Positions 56,698-64,000 of a stretch of 64,000 nt of DNA are shown here, piece after piece (the first letter of the stretch is position 1; every line of letters starts with the position of its first letter). The DNA lies in assembly GCF_004798865.1 (NCBI RefSeq), contig NW_025336479.1, positions 11,822,196 to 11,886,195 of the forward strand, given 5' to 3'. The position numbers and the translations under genes are program-made. Under the pieces are notes generated by a model. That model had not been told where the DNA came from, made no database searches, and saw only the letters and a program-made list of their open reading frames with translations. Source of the stretch: Varanus komodoensis. Its lineage: Eukaryota; Chordata; Lepidosauria; Squamata; Varanidae.

Positions 56698-57749
56698 TAT
56701 TCTGTTTCTTGACTTGGTGTGTGACAAAGTCACACTGTGTGTTTTAAGGAAAATATGCGTCAGCTATTTGATCACTTCTTAATTATAGTGTAAACTGTAC
56801 TGTTGATTTTAAATCTTTGGATGCCCTTTGTTCATTGCCTGCTACTATTATCCTTAATTCTTGGGATGCGGGGAGGGAGAGCATATGAACTGTTTAGGTC
56901 AAGGCTTCTGTAATAAATTGTTTATTATACATGATTTTCATATAGCCTGTATCAAGTAATCTGAAATTCTGTCCTTTCTGCATAAAGTATTTATCTATTT
57001 GAACAAGGTGATCAGTATTTGGGGAAAGCTTCTGAACTTACTTAACAGACATAGTTCTGATTCTAACTATCCATAGACCATAAAGAGAGCAACTTGGGCC
57101 TGGCAACAACGTTGTTAGCATTTTTGATGATTCAGAGGAAATCACAGATTCATGATTGGCTTCCCTGGGGTCCCACCTGGCAGCATGGAAGACCCCAACT
57201 CCTACAGAGGAAGACAGGCATAACTCTGCTTCCATTGCCACTGGAATTGCCTCTCGCAGGGTGACAACTCTGCAGCCGCTAGCCATGCACACCTGTGACA
57301 TCACTGACATCAACAGAATTTACAGGACATGAGGGCTGAACCTGACTGCATTTTTTTAAGGGGGACTTTTATTTTTCTTTCAAGGGTGATTTGTTGCACG
57401 AAAGTCCACATTGCCCTTTAAGGGGGCAACCCACTGGCCTCCCAACATTGTCTGGAGTTCCAACTCTGAGACCCTCAGGTCTTCACTCTGACACCCTCTC
57501 CCCACAACTGCACGGGCTGCTTCCCCCAAGGCTGTGAATGTCCCTTGGAGCAGAGAAAGAGGGGTGCTCCAGGCAGGCTGGGGAGGGGCCTGGAGCTGAG
57601 GACGACTTGTGGGTGTCCAGCCTCCCCTCCCCAGCACTGTATCTGGATGGCTGACAGTGGCCATTGGATAACAATCAGGGAGCAAAGTGCAGCAGCTGTT
57701 ACTACCATGCCTCAATTGGGGCACAGGATTCAGTCCTTGCCACTGCCTC
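56698..57749. other. Unique sequence, no gene supported
   Basis: Overlapping frames near 57400-57720 on both strands are composition-driven. No domain is recognised. Confidence 0.4.
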
Positions 57750-57910
57750 CTGTTTGTTGTTGGGCTGTGAACACTGAGTTGTTGGTGGTTAATAGCCCAC
57801 AGTTAAACCATCGTTCACAATTCTCACACAACAACCTATGATGCAACAGCCCACAATTCAATTACAACCCATATTGAATCCATACTCTGCATGGTTGTTG
57901 CATGCAAACC
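57750..57910. repeat. Diverged MITE-like elements, 'ggtggttaa' arms
   Basis: 'gttgttgggctgtgaacact', 'gttggtggttaatagcccac' and 'gcatggttgttgcatg' resemble the 14045-14143 family, probably two partial copies. Confidence 0.4.
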
Positions 57911-59244
57911 AGATCACGGACTCAGTTTTGGAAGATCCAAAGAACATTTTTTTCTGTGCATATTGGCATAGTCCAGATGTAGCTTTTCCCTTTTGCAATT
58001 TCACAACTGGCCTTGAGTGTTTTCCTAGCTGTCATAGTGTCAAAAGTACTCACTAAAAGAGCTTCTCCTGCAGCGTGTATTTCTGCATCATGAATGAAAT
58101 GTTTTGAAAGTATTTGGGGCTAGTCTTCTGCAGACTATGGAGGACAGACCCAACAGTGCCACAGCCACTGTTAGGAAAAGGGAAGAGCCGCTGACTGTGC
58201 CTTCAGATACACTGGCCCGAAGCGGTTCACTGCAGGACCAAAAGAGCAGTACTAGGGAAATGCAATCCTTCCATTCTCATCTGCCTCATGTGCAGAGATG
58301 GGAGTGGTTCTGCCCCTTTATAGAGTAGTAATGTGAGAAACCACATGGCAAATAATGGACTATGATTCATTTGAAGAGACATTTTAGGGAAACACAATCA
58401 CCCTTGCTAGTGTATCATGTATTTTGCTCTCCAGTACTCCCGGATACACGGTTGTGTGTTTGGCTGGCTTGATCACTGTGAATGAGTGGTCCAGACCTTG
58501 ACAGAATGATATTAATGCTCCTTAATGACTGTGGATGGTCCCCCGAAGGGCCGATTCCGCTTCAGGGATGGGCCCAGAGATGTGCTGCCTGCAGGCCTGT
58601 AAGGAGGTTAAACTAAAGGCAAAGTATCTTTGCATATAGTTAGTTATGTACCTTTCCTCCCCCGTTCTGTTTGTTTTTGGTGCCTGTCTACTTCCGACAG
58701 AGTCTGCTTTTATATTTGTAAGTAAGATAAATATGAAAAAGACAACATAACTCTTCAGTGCTCTCTCATCCAAAAAAAGCAAAGCCTTGTAGCACTGAGC
58801 CTTGTAAACTAAGGGCACAATCCTGCGGCTTCTCACCACCCTCTGGAAGGTCACTAGGACTGTTCCCAGTCCCACCTCCAAGGTCCTGCGACCTTGGCTG
58901 CCTCCCCTGAGGTCACTGCTGGGCCTCGGAGGGGGAAAGAGGCATGCCAAGGTGTGAGGGGGCAGAAGGCTGGGGGCCCCTTCCGTCTACCCCAGCACCG
59001 AAGCTGCGGGGGCAGAAATGGCTGTCTAGATGAAACACCCAGCACATGGAGACCACCGCTGCCGTGCCACAGCCCAGGTGCAGGGCACACAGTGCAGGTG
59101 CACAGTGCCCTCAGCCCTTCAGCCGGATGCCTTGCTATGCTGCAGCAGAAGCCTCTCACGCCTCAGAGGAACTGCTCTAGACCGCACGGGGCCATTTGTC
59201 CATCTTCTCATTCTGCTCCGCCGGCAGCAGCTCCCTGGGATCCA
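57911..59244. other. Unique sequence, no gene supported
   Basis: The 213-codon frame at 58894-59535 is the longest in the window but starts on TTG and overlaps a SINE remnant. I treat it as chance. Confidence 0.4.
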
Positions 59245-59330
59245 GTCAATGCCTTCCCCAACCCGGAGTTGCTGGGGACTGAACCTGGGACTTTCTGCAG
59301 GCCAGATATGCCCTCTAGACCCTCCCTTGC
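59245..59330 (-). repeat. Second-type tRNA SINE remnant
   Basis: The plus strand 'ctggggactgaacctgggac' followed by 'tttctgcaggccagatatgc' is the inverse of the tRNA-like head of the 8643-8918 family. Confidence 0.5.
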
Positions 59331-60655
59331 TGAAGGATGCTGGGAGCTGGAGTGCAGTCCCTCGCTGACCGTTTTGTGTGCTTACTTTGCACCGACATCT
59401 GACGATGCACAGACAGGAGGCACACGCCATTGTGCGAAAGTATGTGATTCTATGCAGTACTGTACATGCGAGTGTTGTGGTGCCAAGAGAGGCATGACAC
59501 TGGGTGTTCACGTTCCATGGAAGCATGATGCGTGACAGCACACACGACTCGGAGGCCGAGGAACGCCAGCCTCTGCAGAAGCCTGTCTCCTTCAGGTGAT
59601 ACCTTTTGTTTAAGGTTTCAAAGGTTTACTATTGCATACAGATACATTGTTTGCAGAGAGCCAGTAATACAGCCTTGCAGACCCTGCAGACTGAGAGCAG
59701 CCTGCACAGGGGAGGGGAGGGGAGGAGAATCCACAAGAAGCAACCTCTATTTCTTTTTAATTAAACTCTTCAATCAACCCCCCTTCCCTTTTCCCAGCTC
59801 CCAAGGCTCTTCCATTAGTGTTTCCCTCCCTGCCTCACTAATGGCCTTGCAGGCCCTTCCCTGTGATAACTCCCCCAGCCCACCACTCCACCTCTGGGTT
59901 TTGCCACTCTCCCCTCCCAAACTGTATTTCCCAGCCCACGCCGTTCAGAGAATGATTTACGAGAAGGCAACGGCAATTCCAGTCTGGAAGAGGAGTCGGG
60001 TACCACACTGGCTGAGAGAACGGCGCCGGTGCCAGGCCAGAGGGGAAGCACGGAGGGGGCAGCTTCCCAGAAAGAGGGTCGGAAGGGGCATTTGAACAGC
60101 ACACCGCAGCAGGCACGGAGTTGGCAGGCGCAGCAAAGCCAGACAGCCACGTCAGGCCCTGCATTCCCCCCACGCCGCCATCCCGCCCCCCGGGGCCGCC
60201 TGAGACCGGAACAGAAGGGAACCCCATGCGCAAGACCAGTGGTAAGGCAGTCTGCCAGAAAGTCGGACATGGTTCCCGCAGGACAGTGTGCCCAGGCTAA
60301 TGCCCCATAGCTTTCATTTCGAGTTGCCAGCAATTTTCCCTAGCTAAGTTCTGTCCCGCGCTTTTAACAACCACACGCAAAGCAGGAATTCGGCAGCAAA
60401 AGCTGCGGCTGTCTGGAGATGACGGCGCACCCACCAGGGCCAGCCTGGATTCCATGACATGCATCGCATGGAAACAGGAGTGCGGTGGGAGCATTGCGCA
60501 GCATGATTCAAAGACCTACTTTTGGATATATTCAGTCTAAACACAGAAACAACCACACAGCATATTTTAGAGAGCTGTTTGCTGGTGGTTTTTAATACCT
60601 CTTAATATCTACAGCAAGGTTATCTATTCAGATAGTCTTATGCACCCTTTTATTA

Positions 60656-60682
60656 AAAAGACAGACAGCCAGACAGACAGAA
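60656..60682. repeat. (AGAC)n microsatellite
   Basis: About six AGAC units with one AGCC interruption. Confidence 0.85.
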
Positions 60683-61269
60683 CGGACCAGCTTTGTGCCT
60701 TTGTTATGAGACTGGGAGCAGGTATAACTTTTCCTCCTGGCAGAGCCCTTCTTTAAGTGGGTCCCCAGCAAAAGGTCTCTGATAGGCTGCCATGAGTCAG
60801 GACAAATCTCCTGATGCCTGCGGGGAGGGAGCAGGAGGACTGAGTCCTGTTACGAAAGAGCCAAGAGCCATCCCTTCAGCTCAGGTCTAGCCAAGGAAGG
60901 AAGGGTGGGTGGACGGGGAAGGAAGGAAGGTGTTTTGGACTCCCAAAGCACAGAGAACTTCTCAAACCCCTTAAAAATCTTAAAGTAGCTTTGCAACCCT
61001 GTGGACTTTCACATGGGAAAAAGTACAGCACACATTCCTTTCTAAAACAACACAGCCAATTGTCCATATATGAAAAGGAGTTTATTAAAGGGAAACACAG
61101 CAAGAGAGATAAAGGTGGAGGAGTGAGGGGGGGCATGGAAGGCAACAATAAAACATACAGAATGCAAAGTCAAACAGAAAACTCAGGCTAACATTACTAG
61201 TCACATTACCTACTTGAGTGTAGTCTTGGGTCTAGATCACAAGCCAACATTATTAAAGAGAGGAAGATA

Positions 61270-61310
61270 TGAGAGAGAGAGAGAGAATATGAGAGAGAAA
61301 GAGAGAGAGA
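61270..61310. repeat. (GA)n imperfect microsatellite
   Basis: Two GA runs separated by 'atatgagagag' and AAAG interruptions. Confidence 0.9.
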
Positions 61311-62105
61311 TTGAGCGTGCATATCTAGCTTCCATTATATACTAAGGCTCGAGAAGGACTAAACCAGGGATCCCTTTATGGGGTCTCTGCTCCGTACAAG
61401 CCAGCCCCTCTGCAGAGATTGATGGCTGCGCAGCCCGAGAACAAGATAACCTCCGTTTCTGGTGTCAACAATCTAGCCAGCACATCCGAAAATTACCTGG
61501 TGGCTGGACCCAACCTTCTTAGTAACGGTAACTTAGAACTCAAAAGCCCAAGGTGGCTGGAACCAGGCAGCCTATTCAAGAAAAAGGATGAAGGCTTTGT
61601 TCACATTTTAGAACTGAGATAAGGCTTGGTAAAATTATTCCAATTGCTCAGCAGGATTTCAGCTGACCAGATGCTCTGGAGGGTGTGGATCTATCAGCAG
61701 CAAGGGTTCCTCACAGCGCTGACAGGCATGCCTAGTCCAGGGCTTACAGTAAGAGTCACACCCGGCAGGCAGAACCAGTAAGATGAGCACAGAGAAGGGA
61801 ATGACGCATATTCTCTTAGGACACACCTTGAGCATGTTTAGATGGGAAAATAGTCCTACAATCAGACTACAATAATCCCAACACACTCCAGCGAGACACA
61901 CGTTTTAATTTCCTTTTCGTTCTAAGAGTATTTCCTGAAAGACACCCACATGCTTAGCACAGAGTTGGTCCAATATTTTCGAGCTGCTGCCAGGCCTCCA
62001 TGAGAAGAGTGCAGCACAAGAAAGGTGCCCAGGTTTCTCCCAGCACAATTCTTAATGGGTTTTTGTGACATGACCATTCATGCCCACAGACACATTCCTT
62101 TAGAT

Positions 62106-62144
62106 TGGCCTTCCCCAACCTGGCCCCCTCCAAATAGTCTGGAC
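62106..62144. repeat. Palindromic MITE, left arm split from its partner
   Basis: 'tggccttccccaacctggcc' followed by 'ccctccaaatagtctggac' is the left arm. The arm's continuation 'tacagttcccatc' is found only at 62558, beyond an L2 copy. Confidence 0.65.
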
Positions 62145-62554
62145 CTGAAGGAACGCTTACATCCATATATGCCCGGCCGCCCCCTGAGATCAGCGGGAGA
62201 GGCCCTTCTCCGGGAACCCTCCGTGAAAGAAATTAGGAGGGTGGGTACTCGGAGGAAGGCTTTCTCTGCGGTGGCGCCCAATCTATGGAATGTGCTCCCC
62301 AGAGAGGTCCGCCTGGCGCCGTCGTTATTTGTTTTTCGGTGCCAAGCGAAGACCTTTTTATTTAAGCAGCATTTTAACTGTTAGCATTATTTGATCTTAT
62401 CTGGCCAGGGCGGCTTATTTTATATTGTATTTTTTGGATTTTTAATGTTTATATTTATTGTAATTTATATCATAATTACTTTTATTTATTGTTGTAAGCC
62501 GCCCCGAGGCTTCGGCGAATGGGGCGGCATAAAAATGTTAAATAAATAAATAAA
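62145..62554 (+). mobile_element. L2-clade LINE C-terminus and tail, inserted in a MITE
   Basis: Translation gives 'LKERLHPYMPGRPLRSAGEA', 'LLREPSVKEIRRVGTRRKAF' and 'SAVAPNLWNVLPREVRLAPS', open to a stop after 'FKQHFNC'. The 3' UTR ends 'ttgtaagccgccccgagg' with an (AAAT)n tail. The C-terminal frame is intact over more than 70 codons, so this is one of the younger insertions. It is flanked by a 'gac' duplication and splits a palindromic MITE. Confidence 0.88.
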
Positions 62555-62592
62555 GACTACAGTTCCCATCATCCACAGTCTGGATAGACCAA
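62555..62592. repeat. Palindromic MITE, continuation after L2 insertion
   Basis: 'gactacagttcccatcatcc' continues the arm broken at 62144. The rest of the element is short or lost. Confidence 0.6.
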
Positions 62593-62684
62593 TCGCCTTC
62601 CTTTATGCTCTGCATTTCATCCATTTCAGGCCATCTAAATGAAGCACTGCTGTGGGGACGGGAGGCGGATGGGGTGCTCTTTGG

Positions 62685-63030
62685 AAACGGCAAGTGTAAA
62701 ATAATGGACACTGGGGGAAGCAATCCCCATTTAAAGTATAAACTGACAGGATATGAGCTGGAGGTGATCTTGGGGTTCTGGTGGCAGCTCAATGCAAGTG
62801 TGCAGGTGCTGTGAAAAGTTCCTTTCCTAATTAACTTTCCGTGTTAGTTAGGAAAGGAAAGGAAAATAGAACTGCCAAGATTGTGCTCTTCTAGTATAAA
62901 TCTTTGGTGTGACCACACTTAGAATATTGTGTTGAGCCCTGGTCTCCACGCCTGGAAAAGGGCATTATAGAGCTGGGAAAGGTGCAGAGAAGGACAACTA
63001 AACTGCTCAAGGACGTGCTCAGTCCTTCAA
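62685..63030 (+). mobile_element. CR1-clade LINE ORF2 C-terminal fragment
   Basis: The sequence follows the CR1 consensus: 'caagtgtaaaataatggaca', 'aaagtataaactgacaggat', 'tggtgtgaccacacttagaa', 'tattgtgttgagccctggtc' and 'gagctgggaaaggtgcagag'. That encodes the 'GKCK.MD', 'KYKL.G' and 'RPHLEYCV' blocks downstream of the RT. Internal deletions near 62775 and 62815 and several frame changes mark it as old. Confidence 0.7.
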
Positions 63031-63369
63031 CAGCATGCTTCCCGTTGGAGAACACACACAAGCCACATGAGCTCCGTCTTTGCGTGCTCTGAGGCAGACT
63101 TTTCCTTTAAAATAAAAACCTCTGGTCCTATTTTCTGCATTTTCCACAACCCAATTGAATTTTGCCAGCGTGGTTGCATCCTGAAAACAGCTGGCAGCTT
63201 TAGAATCATTCAAAAACTTCAGTGTTCCCCTTTGCAACTCACTGCTCTGGGACAGCCAGAGATGCCACAGGTAGCAATCACTTCACTCATCCTTAAACTT
63301 GATGGTCTTGCATTCATGTCTGGGCTCGAAATAGGTACCCTTCCACAAACAATTATTTGTGATAGCCCA
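63031..63369. other. Unique sequence, no gene supported
   Basis: A 147-codon frame beginning at 63067 runs into the following MITE and has no recognised domain. Confidence 0.4.
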
Positions 63370-63503
63370 GCTTCTCCTAACCCATGCTCTCCAGATGTTT
63401 TGGATCAGAAGTCCCATCAACTCCAGCCAACAGTGCCAATGGTGAGGGATGATGGGAGTTGTAAGCCAAAATATATGGAGAAATCCAGGTTGGGGAAGGC
63501 TGG
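63370..63503. repeat. Palindromic MITE-like element, best copy
   Basis: Left arm: 'cttctcctaacccatgctct', 'ccagatgttttggatcagaa', 'gtcccatcaactcc'. Right arm, inverted: 'gatgggagttgtaagccaaa', 'atatatggag', 'ccaggttggggaaggctgg'. The centre is 'agccaacagtgccaatggtg'. About 134 bases, noncoding, with long imperfect inverted arms. It serves as the reference for about ten partial copies in the window. Probably a non-autonomous DNA transposon; superfamily not determinable here. Confidence 0.65.
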
Positions 63504-64000
63504 TCTATGAATGATGCCACTGCTTGGAATGCATTTCAAGGATGCAGCAACCCAAGTGTCATCAAAGCAAGCCATTGAGTATAATTGCATATCATTTCCA
63601 GAAAACAACTTAGCTCCCATCTCCCAAGCATTAACACCACCTCTTTCCCAAGCAGCCAAGGAACTGAAGTGTCCCGAGGCCCATTTCCTGTGCCATACAG
63701 GTAATGTAGTTGCTACTTCTGGCAGTTGCACCTGATGCTGCTCTGAATGGCGAACCCCTGTCTCTGTGTATGGAAGAATCATGCAGATTGCTCCCGTATC
63801 AGTGCTGATAGATAGATGCCAGGCGACGTGAGGGCTTCCACGAGGTCCCTCTCACTCAGGTGCTTTCACCATCGCACATATTATGAATGGCAACTATGCT
63901 TCCTCAGGTAAGATGTGAATCAGCTGGACTGCGATTAGGAAAGGTTGTCTAACCTCACAGATTAATTTAGCATGCAAGGTGCATTCCCAGGGTCCTTTTG
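63504..64000. other. Unique sequence to window end, no gene seen
   Basis: A CAG|GTAATG donor-like site near 63700 has no recognisable exon behind it. Confidence 0.4.

Larger units (their letters stand above)
59331..62105. other. Unique sequence with simple repeats, no gene supported
   Basis: It contains the AGAC tract (60656-60682) and the GA tract (61270-61310). A moderately GC-rich block at 59700-60320 has open frames on both strands (172 codons on the minus strand) without recognised domains. No LTR, primer-binding site or other element was identified. Confidence 0.4.

Noticed and set aside
58894-59535. 213-codon plus-strand open frame, the longest in the window
   Set aside because: TTG start, GC-rich composition, and it runs across a SINE remnant at 59245-59330; not a credible gene.
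60600-61900. Possible LTR or other viral fossil
   Set aside because: No terminal repeats, primer-binding site or retroviral protein could be recognised; nothing supports an element here.
1-64000. A wholly new multi-gene system
   Set aside because: The window lacks clustered coding sequences; what is unusual is repeat architecture and possible regulatory sequence, not a gene system.

Overview
The window reads as nuclear DNA of a squamate reptile (lizard or snake). The best evidence is a nearly full-length Sauria SINE at 14250-14583 with target-site duplications. It sits among L2-clade, CR1-clade and RTE/BovB-like LINE remnants, tRNA-derived SINEs with L2-like tails, and many short palindromic MITE-like elements, a mixture typical of squamates. 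Nothing bacterial, organellar or viral was recognised. I saw no endogenous retrovirus, LTR element or Polinton.

The window is gene-poor. No multi-exon protein-coding gene, tRNA, rRNA or CRISPR array can be supported. Most long open frames are chance frames, many lacking an ATG. Four things could belong to host genes. (1) A CpG island of about 3 kb (38300-41360) has a consensus splice donor on the minus strand at 39775/39776, so a first exon transcribed leftwards is likely. (2) A 114-base candidate cassette exon (23138-23251) has good splice sites and encodes six cysteines in 38 residues. (3) A 167-codon minus-strand frame (11494-11997) has one predicted membrane segment near its start. (4) Repeat-free blocks rich in homeodomain core motifs lie at 20355-20558, 23424-23500 and 24888-24960 and resemble conserved enhancers.

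Layout: 1-13 kb is mostly unique AT-rich sequence with an RTE fossil (4340-5548), a CR1 copy carrying an L2 insertion (6632-7395) and a SINE carrying a MITE (8643-8918). The interval 13.4-15.4 kb is a stack of MITEs, the Sauria SINE and another SINE. The interval 16-25 kb is largely unique with enhancer-like blocks. The interval 25.5-37.3 kb is repeat-dense and ends in an inverted SINE pair. The CpG island follows. The interval 41.4-52 kb is sparse unique sequence. The interval 53-55.8 kb holds an L2 LINE apparently split into two opposed halves. The end of the window carries an L2 copy inserted into a palindromic MITE, then a CR1 fragment.

If there is a gene, the simplest reading is that the CpG island is its promoter and the unique sequence to its left (16-38 kb) is first intron or regulatory flank containing the enhancer-like blocks. 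That is inference; no coding exon ties the parts together.
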